A DNA stretch of 40,831 nucleotides from NCBI RefSeq assembly GCF_042665255.1, contig NZ_JBHTCD010000041.1; one strand, 5' to 3'. A program made the translations under genes and the position numbers. This DNA is from Insolitispirillum peregrinum. Lineage in GTDB: Bacteria; Pseudomonadota; Alphaproteobacteria; Rhodospirillales; Rhodospirillaceae. Positions 33,604 to 40,738 of the stretch are shown piece by piece; position 1 is the first letter of the stretch; every line of letters begins with the position of its first letter. The notes beneath the pieces were generated by a model that was not told the origin of the DNA, ran no database searches, and saw nothing but the letters and a program-made list of their open reading frames with translations.

Positions 33604-34707
33604 ATGGAGCACGATACAACCGAAGAAGACCAACGGCGCTGGGATACGGTCCTGCGACGGGATGCCTCGGCAGAGGGGCAGTTTGTCTATGGCGTTACCT
33701 CGACCGGGGTCTATTGTCGGCCCGGCTGTCCGGCCCGGCACCCCAAGCGACAGAACGTGGTGTTCTTCCCCGACAGCCACAGCGCCGAGCAACAGGGCTT
33801 TCGCGCCTGCCTGCGCTGCCATCCCCGACAGGCGTCGCGGACAGACAAGACTCTTGCCGCCATCCAGCAGGCCTGCCGCCTGATCGAGCAGGCCGAACTG
33901 TCATTGACCCTGCACGCTCTGGCGCAGGCGGTCGGCATCAGCGCGTATCATTTTCAGCGGCATTTCAAGGCCGTCACCGGCCTGACCCCCAAAGCCTACA
34001 CCGAGGCCCATCGCTCGCGCACCGTTCGTGCCGCGTTAAACGATCCTGCAACGACGGTGACGCAGGCCCTCTATGAGGCCGGATATTCGTCGGGCAGCCG
34101 GTTCTATGAGCAGGCCAACGGAATTTTGGGCATGACGCCCACCGCCTACAAGAACGGTGGAGCCGACACCGAGATTCATTTTGCGCTGGGGGAGTGCTCG
34201 CTGGGGGCCATTCTGGTGGCCTGTAGCGCGAAAGGCGTCTGCGCCATTCTGTTGGGTGATGATCCCGAACGGTTGCTGCGCGACCTGCAGGACCATTTCC
34301 CCCGTGCCCATCTGCTCGGCGGCGAGGCGGAGTTTGAGCAACTGGTAGCGCAGGTTGTCGGCTATATCGAAACCCCGGCGCTGGGGCTGGCCTTGCCACT
34401 GGACATTCAGGGAACTGCGTTTCAGCAGCGGGTCTGGCAGGCCCTGCGCGAGATTCCCGCCGGTCAAACGGCCAGCTACAGCGAGATTGCCAACCGCATT
34501 GGCGCTCCGCGGGCGGTGCGGGCGGTCGGTACCGCCTGCGGAGCCAACCGGATTGCCGTTGCCATCCCCTGTCACCGGGTGGTCAGGACCGACGGCTCCC
34601 TGTCCGGCTATCGTTGGGGGATCGAACGCAAGCGGGCGTTGCTGGAGCGGGAAAAAGGGCTAGAGCGTTGTGCGAAAAGTGGGAACCGATTTTCGCAACA
34701 ACAATGA
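33604..34707 (+). CDS. ada: Ada: bifunctional alkylation regulator and O6-methylguanine-DNA methyltransferase
   Basis: The 367-residue protein has an N-terminal zinc domain with Cys38, Cys42, Cys69 and Cys72 (YCRPGC and CLRC), the exact positions known in E. coli Ada, Cys38 being the methylphosphotriester acceptor. An AraC-type HTH follows (about 85-180, LTPKAYTEAHRSRTVRAAL). The methyltransferase domain has acceptor Cys323 in IPCHRV and then GSLSGYRWG. The start at 33604 is backed by AGGGAG. The last 15 or so residues (after LLEREKG) and the stop codon come from a dispersed repeat that begins at 34661, an unusual tail. Confidence 0.95.
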   Translation: MEHDTTEEDQRRWDTVLRRDASAEGQFVYGVTSTGVYCRPGCPARHPKRQNVVFFPDSHSAEQQGFRACLRCHPRQASRTDKTLAAIQQACRLIEQAELSLTLHALAQAVGISAYHFQRHFKAVTGLTPKAYTEAHRSRTVRAALNDPATTVTQALYEAGYSSGSRFYEQANGILGMTPTAYKNGGADTEIHFALGECSLGAILVACSAKGVCAILLGDDPERLLRDLQDHFPRAHLLGGEAEFEQLVAQVVGYIETPALGLALPLDIQGTAFQQRVWQALREIPAGQTASYSEIANRIGAPRAVRAVGTACGANRIAVAIPCHRVVRTDGSLSGYRWGIERKRALLEREKGLERCAKSGNRFSQQQ

Positions 34708-34764
34708 GGCAGAACAAAGGTTAGACCAGCGTGCTTGCGTCCGATTTAACGCACGCTGCTCTAC
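34661..34764 (+). repeat. Dispersed structured repeat overlapping the ada 3' end
   Basis: This plus-strand copy runs TAGAGCGTTGTGCGAAAAG, GGGAACCGATTTTCGCA, ACAACAATGAGGCAGAACAA, then the second hairpin with arms CCAGCGTGC and GCACGCTG. It is the same two-hairpin form as the tlyA copy at 18489-18593. It enters ada in frame at CTA GAG CGT and provides the TGA stop at 34705-34707. Confidence 0.85.
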
Positions 34765-35122
34765 TCTTACCTTCAGCCGCTTCATGCCAAACGGCACGCG
34801 ATTTCCGATGCAGCGGCGGTACGGCATACCCTGTTGCCTGCACATTGGAGGACTGCCGAGTGCAGTTCAGTGTGCAGTGCGAGCACACGCGAAATGACAG
34901 TCGAAGGTATGCTGTAATGCATGATGATAGCTTAATGGTGTGTAGTGATGATGCACGTGGTCACGCTTCCTGCTAGCAGATTTTTTGATACCGCCGCCCC
35001 CTGTTTTGCACATGTTCGAATATGTAAAACAGGGGGTGTAACCTTTGCAGCGACGAGCATTGACCTCCGATCAACAACGACCCAAAGCGGTCAGCGAATG
35101 ATCTGCCAAAAAAATCATCCAA
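34765..35122. other. Flank of the integron cassette, no gene seen
   Basis: Base composition shifts to AT-richer here. A perfect inverted repeat CCCCCTGTTTT (34997-35007) / AAAACAGGGGG (35026-35036) encloses a further partly paired loop (ACAT-GTTCGA-ATAT-type). Small open frames have no ribosome-binding sites. No integrase gene or attI site is recognised. Confidence 0.5.
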
Positions 35123-35182
35123 ATCTAACGCCTGATTTAAGCCGCGCCGCGAAGCGGCGTCAGCTTGAATGATTTGTTAGCG
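35123..35182 (-). mobile_element. Integron attC recombination site (aadA-like, 60 bp)
   Basis: On the minus strand the site starts CGCTAACAAATCATTCAAGC, continues TGACGCCGCTTCGCGGCG, then CGGCTTAAATCAGGCGTTAG and ends AT. The core GTTAGAT (35129-35123) fits GTTRRRY. The inner arms TTCAAGCTGACGCCGC and GCGGCGCGGCTTAAA pair with one extrahelical A and a TTC loop. This is nearly the attC of aadA cassettes as I recall it (CCGACGCCGCTTCGCGGCGC). The distal box CGCTAAC departs from RYYYAAC at two bases. It begins 7 bp after the stop of the upstream gene, as in cassettes. Confidence 0.9.
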
Positions 35183-35189
35183 GCCCCAT

Positions 35190-37166
35190 TCACGCTAAAC
35201 GCTCCTCAAGCCAAGTTAACTCACGCCTGTAAAGGGCTACGTCAGCAAAGTCGATCTGTTTCGCGTGACTATCGGGCCTGTCATTGAGGAGGTCGATACA
35301 GGAACCGAATCGGCGTTTGTCCCCCAGAACTTTCTCGAAACAAACCCAGTTACGGGAGATAATTACTCCAATGTCTCGCCAGTAGAGCTTGTTAAGTAGT
35401 GCATCGCCGGACAAGGACGCCATTTCAGTTCTCTGACGCTCAGTCAGAGAACTCAATACTTTATCGGTCCAATTCTCTCCTCTCTCAGAAGTGAATTTCA
35501 GAGTAAAATGAATAAATTCCCGGAGCTTTCTCTCAATGATGTTTCGTCTCCGATTTATTACAGACAGTTCTTCTGCCCATTCTTCAGTTGGAAGATACAG
35601 GGTTGATACCGTCTCATGGTTTGTAGCTGGTTGCTCATTGATTTCGGAGATCGCGGCTAATCCGGCACGTATCATGGAACTCTGCAGAGAAACTCCCTCT
35701 CGTACTTTTTCAGCTAGGCCATATCTAAGCAACAGCTTGCCTTCGCCCAATGGGAGGAAGGGGTTCGCGGCTGCTTTCCTTAGAATCTCGATAGGCTCAG
35801 CGTATTTTCTACGAAGATCCTCCAAGGCAACCCGCGCTGCGTCAACTCCATCACTCTCGACAAAATCCTTGAGCAAGCTGCCGACAAGGGTGCTATCGAC
35901 CATAATGGGTCGACCGTGCGTTTCAAGTTCTCTATGAATGAATGAGCCCGCAAGTCTTATCCAGTACGGAAAATCTCCGCAAGCCTCTGCAATTCTATTG
36001 CGATCGTTATCTGAAAAAATTAGTCCACAGCGCTTGGATAAATCTCTAATCATTTGGGTTGATGCGTGCCTCTCGAATGGAGAGAGGTAGGTTTCTGGGA
36101 TAAAGTGCAGAACAGAATTTTCAACGCCATCAAAGCTCTCCTGCTTGAAGGCTTGTGAAGAGACTCCAGAAACTAATACCGATAATGGAAATCCCATTCG
36201 CTGCGCCTCTTGGTAGACAGCACGAAACTCTCTCCAAAATGTGTTGAAATCTTGGCGCCAGTGTGACTTTGTAGGTGACGCAGGAGTAATGTAATCAACT
36301 TCATCGAAGATTAATGTAAGTGGCCTTCTATGTTCTTGGTTTGACCACAAATCGTCAAAAACTGGTATAAGTTCACTATCATTTCTCTTAATCGCATCTG
36401 ATATGTGGGCGTATCCTCGAGTGGCCGCCATCTTCGCAATTTTTGCAACGGCTTTTAGAGCCTCCTGTGCAGAAAGCGAATAGAATGCTTCAATAGAGCA
36501 ATCTATCATCGCCACGTTGAGAGTTTTTGAATCGCGAGCGATATTTGTTACTCGGTTGATAAGTGATGTCTTTCCAATCTTACGGATCCCAAAGAGAGAA
36601 ATGATACCTCCTCTCTCCAACTGGCGAACAGTATCGGTGGCGTTAGTTTTTCGACCAAAGAAATCTGCGTCTGCTAGTACAGGGCCGGTCAACGAAAACG
36701 GGTCGTAGACAAAAAGATCCTGAGATAATCTTTGCCTGAGAATGTCGGACTTAGGTATCGCGCCGGCCTTGTCTCTATATATCGGAACTATCTTGTATCC
36801 CTGCTCCCGCCCCCATGCTCTCAACTTATCATCCCCATTTGAGTCGGCATGGATGACAACGAACAAAGAGGGATCAAGGCGACCCTGTGACGAATCAATC
36901 AGTTCTTTAGCTACGTGTAGGGTTCTAACCTGAATATCTTCGACATTTGTAATCATCGCTAAAACTTCACGGTCGAGAAGTAATGCCTCTGCCATAGTTT
37001 TGGAAGGCTTACAGTGTAGTACTGTATGTACCCAGTTGTAAGCCGTGTGCTTGCGAATATCTTCGATAGTGAAAAGACCGGAGAATGCACTGGCCAACTC
37101 GGACGCAATGGTATTTCGCTGTACGCGATCTTTGATTTCTTCTCGCACGTTGTTCAACGTTGCCAT
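35190..37166 (-). CDS. Integron-cassette P-loop NTPase with HEPN-like C-terminus (candidate defence gene)
   Basis: This 658-residue protein belongs to no named family I can fix. Residues 1-150 form an alpha/beta domain (SLFVVIHADSNGDDKL, then REQGYKIVPIYRD) recalling nuclease- or TIR-like sensor domains, without a clear catalytic set. DPFSLTGPVLADADFFGRK leads into an ATPase with Walker A GIRKIGKTS (193-201) and Walker B LTLIFDEVD (283-291), the STAND/AAA_16 style. The C-terminal 120 residues are helical (NRRRNIIERKLREFIHF) and end with LNDRPDSHAKQIDFADV, an R-x3-H that resembles HEPN domains. Codon use is AT-richer than all neighbours. Start ATG 37166 has GAGGAT. Together with the attC this is one gene cassette. 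Confidence 0.8.
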   Translation of the reverse strand: MATLNNVREEIKDRVQRNTIASELASAFSGLFTIEDIRKHTAYNWVHTVLHCKPSKTMAEALLLDREVLAMITNVEDIQVRTLHVAKELIDSSQGRLDPSLFVVIHADSNGDDKLRAWGREQGYKIVPIYRDKAGAIPKSDILRQRLSQDLFVYDPFSLTGPVLADADFFGRKTNATDTVRQLERGGIISLFGIRKIGKTSLINRVTNIARDSKTLNVAMIDCSIEAFYSLSAQEALKAVAKIAKMAATRGYAHISDAIKRNDSELIPVFDDLWSNQEHRRPLTLIFDEVDYITPASPTKSHWRQDFNTFWREFRAVYQEAQRMGFPLSVLVSGVSSQAFKQESFDGVENSVLHFIPETYLSPFERHASTQMIRDLSKRCGLIFSDNDRNRIAEACGDFPYWIRLAGSFIHRELETHGRPIMVDSTLVGSLLKDFVESDGVDAARVALEDLRRKYAEPIEILRKAAANPFLPLGEGKLLLRYGLAEKVREGVSLQSSMIRAGLAAISEINEQPATNHETVSTLYLPTEEWAEELSVINRRRNIIERKLREFIHFTLKFTSERGENWTDKVLSSLTERQRTEMASLSGDALLNKLYWRDIGVIISRNWVCFEKVLGDKRRFGSCIDLLNDRPDSHAKQIDFADVALYRRELTWLEERLA

Positions 37167-37324
37167 ATTGGATCCTCATTTGTCTAAATACAAATAAACC
37201 ACAAGTAGTTGGGGAGATTACTACCTTACTATCCGACCCTTTGCGGGCCCTCGCAGCATATTTACCCAGACATCGCCGCAAGAGGAAAAAATCCTCCAGT
37301 ATATCGGATGAGCCTAGTCTTTAT

Positions 37325-37353
37325 GTTTACTGTGACATCGTATCACAGTAAAC
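37325..37353. promoter_or_regulatory. Perfect 11-7-11 palindrome upstream of the cassette gene
   Basis: GTTTACTGTGA (37325-37335) and TCACAGTAAAC (37343-37353) are exact complements around CATCGTA. It lies about 160-190 bp upstream of the NTPase start. It could be a repressor operator, a hairpin ending upstream transcription, or a recombinase site. Confidence 0.55.
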
Positions 37354-37373
37354 GACAGTAAGGAACCAAGGAT

Positions 37374-37396
37374 GTGGAGCAGCGCTCCATGATCCT
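37374..37396. repeat. Partial copy of dispersed repeat (module B core)
   Basis: tgtggagcagcgctccat followed by gatcctg matches 10247-10270 exactly and the 26128-26148 copy closely. Stem GGAGC-AGC-GCTCC. It lies 25-45 bp after the mtnC stop. Confidence 0.75.
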
Positions 37397-37419
37397 GTTT
37401 TCTTTGTGTCGTGCCTGGT

Positions 37420-38136
37420 CTACGGCGTCGGCTGCATCGCTGCCGGAATGTCGGCAAAGCTGGTAACGACCGGCACCCCGACCGGAACCGCCAGCGGTGC
37501 GCCGCCATCGCGCTGCACCGCCACCACCTGCACCCCGGCCTGATGGGCGGCGGCGACTTCGGCGGGGTTGTCGGTCAGGAACAGCACTTCGTCGGGCTGA
37601 TAGCCGGTGATGGCGCAAATGGTCTGATAGGACCCCGGATCGGTCTTCGCCCCGGTCAGGGTGTCGAAATGGTCCTGAAACAGGCCGCGCAGGTCGCCTT
37701 CGACGGTGTGGCCAAAGAACAGGTGCTGCGCCTCGACCGAGCCGGAGGAATAGACATAAATCGGCACCCCGGCAGCGTCCCACGCCCGCAACGCCGCCAG
37801 CGCATCGGGGTAAATGTCGGCCTTCAGCGCCCCGCTCTCATAGCCATCGCGCCAGATCAGCCCTTGCAGGGCCTTCAGCGGCGGCACCTTGCGGTCTTCG
37901 TCGGCCCACTGGTTCAGCACCGCTGCCAGCGCATCCGGCCCACTGCTTGCGGGCAGTTCGGCGATCTGGCACACCTCGGCCATCAGCCCCGATACCACCG
38001 GCTCGGCCTGATGGGCATGCAGGAAAGCCGCCATCCGCTGTTTGGCATAGGGGAACAGCACGTCACGCACAAAGGTGATCGAGCTGGTGGTGCCCTCGAT
38101 ATCGGTCAGCACCACATGCAGGGAGCCTGTCGTCAT
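37420..38136 (-). CDS. mtnC: Enolase-phosphatase E1 of methionine salvage
   Basis: The 238-residue HAD-superfamily enzyme converts 2,3-diketo-5-methylthiopentyl-1-phosphate to the acireductone in two steps. The nucleophile motif is TDIEGTTSS (Asp12), motif II is YVYSSGS, the Lys is in GAKTDPGSY, and the acidic metal motif is VLFLTDNPAEV. The start overlaps the mtnD stop by 4 bp. It is last in the mtnB-mtnD-mtnC operon, which covers three consecutive steps; mtnA and a kinase are not in view. Confidence 0.96.
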   Translation of the reverse strand: MTTGSLHVVLTDIEGTTSSITFVRDVLFPYAKQRMAAFLHAHQAEPVVSGLMAEVCQIAELPASSGPDALAAVLNQWADEDRKVPPLKALQGLIWRDGYESGALKADIYPDALAALRAWDAAGVPIYVYSSGSVEAQHLFFGHTVEGDLRGLFQDHFDTLTGAKTDPGSYQTICAITGYQPDEVLFLTDNPAEVAAAHQAGVQVVAVQRDGGAPLAVPVGVPVVTSFADIPAAMQPTP

Positions 38137-38693
38137 TCCGCCGCCACCACATCACCAAGGTTAAAGCGCAAGGCGATGGCATCGCCGGTAAAATTCGCCA
38201 CCCAGCCGTCGGGATTGGTGAACAGCCGCAGGGCGGTAAAGGTCGGGGTCGCCCCCATGTCGAACCAGTGCATCGCCCCGGCCGGAACGCTGATCAGATC
38301 CCCGGCGGTGACATCGACCTGCACCACCTCGTCGGCCAGATGCAGGTAGAACGTGCCGCCCCCGGCAATCATCAGACGGCATTCGTCTTCGGCGTGGATG
38401 TGCTCGGCGAGGAACCCGGCGCGGGCCTTGGTGATGTTGGGGGTGGCGGACGTCACCTTCACTACGTCACAGGACTGATAGCCGAATTCGGCCTTCAGGC
38501 TGTCGATGGTGGCGGCCATCTCCTGCAACAGTTCGGGCGGGTCGATGGTGTCGGCGGAAGCAGGCAGCGGGTGCTGCTCGAAACGCACGCCATAGCCTGC
38601 CAGTGCCGAGGCCATCCGTGCCCCGTCGGCGGTATCAAGGGTTGGCGTCGCCGCGCAGTCGGCGGACGCCGGATAGACGATCAGTCGGCTCAT
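38133..38693 (-). CDS. mtnD: Acireductone dioxygenase
   Basis: The 186-residue cupin cleaves acireductone with O2 to the keto acid precursor of methionine and formate (Fe form), or off-pathway with CO (Ni form). Metal ligands are EHIHAEDECR (His-x-His-x4-Glu region) and the later GAMHWFDMG. The start MSRLIVYPA at 38693 shares one base with the mtnB stop (TGATG); a frame starting at 38720 is longer but lies inside mtnB. Nickel/cobalt uptake genes lie 11 kb away; no link is shown. Confidence 0.95.
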   Translation of the reverse strand: MSRLIVYPASADCAATPTLDTADGARMASALAGYGVRFEQHPLPASADTIDPPELLQEMAATIDSLKAEFGYQSCDVVKVTSATPNITKARAGFLAEHIHAEDECRLMIAGGGTFYLHLADEVVQVDVTAGDLISVPAGAMHWFDMGATPTFTALRLFTNPDGWVANFTGDAIALRFNLGDVVAAE

Positions 38694-39346
38694 CAGCGCC
38701 GCTCCTCTTCCAGAACACAATCCATCAGGAATTCCAGCGCCACCAGATGGCGACGGGCCTCGGCCAGCGACTTGCCCCAGGTATAGAGGCCATGCCCGGC
38801 CAGCAGGAAGCCATGGGCCGCCGCCTGATAGCCACCGGTCTCCGTAACATGCACGGCCAGAGCCGGGATATCCTGCGAGTTGGCATAGATCGGCAAATCC
38901 AGCGCGCCCTCGTGGGTGGTCACACCGGCGATGCCCTTTTGCAGCTCGTAGCCCTGAAAGGTCACCTTGCCCGCTGCCGCAAAACGGCGGGACAGCAGGG
39001 TCGCGGTGGGAGAATGGGTGTGCAGCACCGCGCCAGCGGCAGGCAGGGCGCGATAGGCGGCCAGATGCAGGTCGGTTTCCGCCGAAGTGCCCGGCGTGGT
39101 CGGGTTGTCGAGGTCCACCAGCAGGATATCGGCCGGGACCAGCTCACCCTTGTCAACGCCGGAGCGGGTGATGGCAATCGCCCCCGAGGTGGTGCGCATC
39201 GAGAGGTTGCCAGCGGTGGCGGGCACCCAGCCGCGTTCCGACACCCACAGCCCGATCTCCACCAGCCCCTGCGCCGCCGTTTCGGCATCGGGCCAGGGCG
39301 AGGGAATGCTTGCGATCTTGCCGCTGTGCGAAGGGGACTGGCTCAC
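38693..39346 (-). CDS. mtnB: Methylthioribulose-1-phosphate dehydratase
   Basis: The 217-residue class-II-aldolase-fold zinc enzyme dehydrates 5-methylthioribulose 1-phosphate. Seen: GNLSMR phosphate loop, LHTHSPTA (zinc His pair), AAHGFLLAGHGLYTWG (third zinc His) and a C-terminal LEFLMDC helix. It starts at GTG 39346 with GGAG 9 bp upstream and leads the operon with mtnD and mtnC by tight overlaps. Confidence 0.95.
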   Translation of the reverse strand: MSQSPSHSGKIASIPSPWPDAETAAQGLVEIGLWVSERGWVPATAGNLSMRTTSGAIAITRSGVDKGELVPADILLVDLDNPTTPGTSAETDLHLAAYRALPAAGAVLHTHSPTATLLSRRFAAAGKVTFQGYELQKGIAGVTTHEGALDLPIYANSQDIPALAVHVTETGGYQAAAHGFLLAGHGLYTWGKSLAEARRHLVALEFLMDCVLEEERR

Positions 39347-39486
39347 CGTGTGCGTCTCCGGGAAAAGTCTGCTGTTTCATCAAATCAGGGCGCTTTTCAG
39401 CCCCCTGCACAATCCATCAGCCATAGGAATGGGTCAACAGCCACGGCAAGTCAACGCCTGCCCGGCTTTTGCCGCCCTGCACACAA
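39347..39486 (-). promoter_or_regulatory. Upstream region of the mtnBDC operon
   Basis: On the minus strand TTGACT and TTGACC (around 39460-39435) are possible -35 elements, but no convincing -10 is seen. I looked for SAM-riboswitch-like conserved pieces and recognised none. Confidence 0.3.
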
Positions 39487-39528
39487 GAAAAAAAGCGGGA
39501 AGGGAGCGTGATCATCGCCCTTCCCGCT
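39487..39528 (-). terminator. Rho-independent terminator of the OYE-type reductase gene
   Basis: AGCGGGAAGGG (39494-39504) and CCCTTCCCGCT (39518-39528) form a perfect 11-bp stem. On the minus strand T7 follows (39493-39487). It sits 34 bp after the reductase stop and insulates the mtn operon. Confidence 0.92.
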
Positions 39529-39561
39529 GAAAAGTGTCACGACAAGAGGTGTTACAGCATG

Positions 39562-40677
39562 TCAGGCGGCCTGCATCACCCGCGGATAATCGGTGTAACC
39601 GGCAGCACCGCCTCCAAAGTAAGTGGTACGATCGGCGGCGGAATTCAATGCCACCCCGTCACGCAGACGCTCGGCGAGATCAGGATTGCTGATGTAGGGG
39701 CGGCCAAAGCCGACCATGTCCACCAGACCATTGCCCAAAGCCGCGCGGGCGCTGTCGCCGTCATAGCCGCCGCAGACGATCACCGTCCCGCCATAGACCT
39801 TGCGCAGGTCGGCCCGGAAGGCCTCGGGGGCCAGACCGCGCGCGCCGACCATCGACTCTTCGTTCAGGTGGATGAAGCTCACCCCCACCTCGGCCAGCAC
39901 CGTCGCCGCTGCCAAAAACGTTTCATGCGGGCTGTCATCACTGATGCCGTTAACGTTCAGGAACGGCGACAGGCGAATTCCGACCCGTCCGGCCCCGATG
40001 GCATCGGCACAGGCCTGCGCCACTTCGGCAACAAAGCGGGTGCGGTTGCTCAGCGAACCGCCATACCCATCGGTGCGCTGGTTGGACCCCGAGCGCAGGA
40101 ACTGGTCAATCAGATAGCCATTGGCCCCGTGCAACTCGACGCCATCAAAGCCCGCCGCCACCGCATTGCGCGCCGCCTGGGCATAGTCGGCAATGGTCTG
40201 GCGGATTTCACCCTCGTCCAGCGCTCGTGGCAGCGGAACGGCCTCCATCCGGGGGCCGTGCTGATCATTGATGAACACCATACCGCCTTCGGCCAGCAGC
40301 GGCGACGGCGCCACCGGTTGCAGGCCATTGACCGCCGGATGGCTCATCCGCCCGACGTGCCACAACTGGGCAAAAATCCGGCCGCCCGCCTGATGCACCG
40401 CATCGGTCACCAGTCGCCAGCCAGCAATCTGTTCCGCCGTATGCAGGCCCGGCGTCCAGGCATAGCCCTGCCCTTGCGGCGAAATCTGCGTTCCTTCGCT
40501 GATGATCAGGCCACTGCCTGCCCGCTGGGCATAGTATTCGGCATTCAGCGCCGTCGGCACATTGCCCGGCTGCTGGCTGCGCGAACGGGTCATCGGGGCC
40601 ATCACCACCCGGTTTTTCAGCATGGTTTCCCCCAGCGCCAGCGGCTGGAACAACAGGTCATCAGAGGCGAAAGACAT
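39562..40677 (-). CDS. nemA: Old-yellow-enzyme family ene-reductase (NemA-like)
   Basis: This 371-residue FMN flavoprotein reduces activated C=C bonds, maleimides, nitrate esters or quinones with NAD(P)H. Motifs: VMAPMTRSRS near residue 25 (flavin-binding Thr), AQLWHVGR, and VELHGANGYLIDQFL with the ligand-binding His/Asn and proton-donating Tyr. RTDGYGGSLSNRTRF and VGFGRPYISNPDL (FMN phosphate) follow. The start at 40677 has AGGAG. The gene has its own terminator and a 7-bp-arm dyad upstream. Natural substrate unknown. Confidence 0.94.
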   Translation of the reverse strand: MSFASDDLLFQPLALGETMLKNRVVMAPMTRSRSQQPGNVPTALNAEYYAQRAGSGLIISEGTQISPQGQGYAWTPGLHTAEQIAGWRLVTDAVHQAGGRIFAQLWHVGRMSHPAVNGLQPVAPSPLLAEGGMVFINDQHGPRMEAVPLPRALDEGEIRQTIADYAQAARNAVAAGFDGVELHGANGYLIDQFLRSGSNQRTDGYGGSLSNRTRFVAEVAQACADAIGAGRVGIRLSPFLNVNGISDDSPHETFLAAATVLAEVGVSFIHLNEESMVGARGLAPEAFRADLRKVYGGTVIVCGGYDGDSARAALGNGLVDMVGFGRPYISNPDLAERLRDGVALNSAADRTTYFGGGAAGYTDYPRVMQAA

Positions 40678-40694
40678 TCACGATCTCCTGAGGC

Positions 40695-40720
40695 AAACAC
40701 GATTGGCTCTTCCCGTGTTT
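40695..40720. promoter_or_regulatory. Inverted repeat upstream of nemA-like gene
   Basis: AAACACG (40695-40701) and CGTGTTT (40714-40720) are perfect 7-bp arms with a 12-nt centre, 18 bp upstream of the start codon. An operator overlapping the promoter or a weak terminator of the edge gene; no T-run supports the latter. Confidence 0.4.
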
Positions 40721-40738
40721 CGGGGTGATGGGAAGGGA

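Larger units (their letters stand above)
37167..37419. other. Right flank of the cassette
   Basis: AT-rich upstream DNA of the NTPase gene; TTGTGG and TATTTAGAC near 37180-37202 on the minus strand may be promoter parts. I could not find a GTTRRRY core that would mark the cassette's other end. At 37374-37396 the ggagcagcgctccatgatcctg module of the dispersed repeat reappears and marks the return to host-like sequence. Confidence 0.4.

Noticed and set aside
35014..35021. gttcgaat as the T-loop of a tRNA
   Set aside because: No acceptor stem, anticodon arm or CCA around it; it is the loop of a palindrome.
34997..35036. Palindrome considered as a second attC site
   Set aside because: Arms CCCCCTGTTTT/AAAACAGGGGG lack GTTRRRY and RYYYAAC boxes and the extrahelical-base pattern.
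35123..35182. attC read in the plus orientation (cassette to the left)
   Set aside because: The plus-strand core would be GTTAGCG, not GTTRRRY; the minus orientation gives GTTAGAT and abuts a gene stop.
39347..39486. SAM riboswitch before the methionine-salvage operon
   Set aside because: No recognisable conserved core; only possible promoter pieces.
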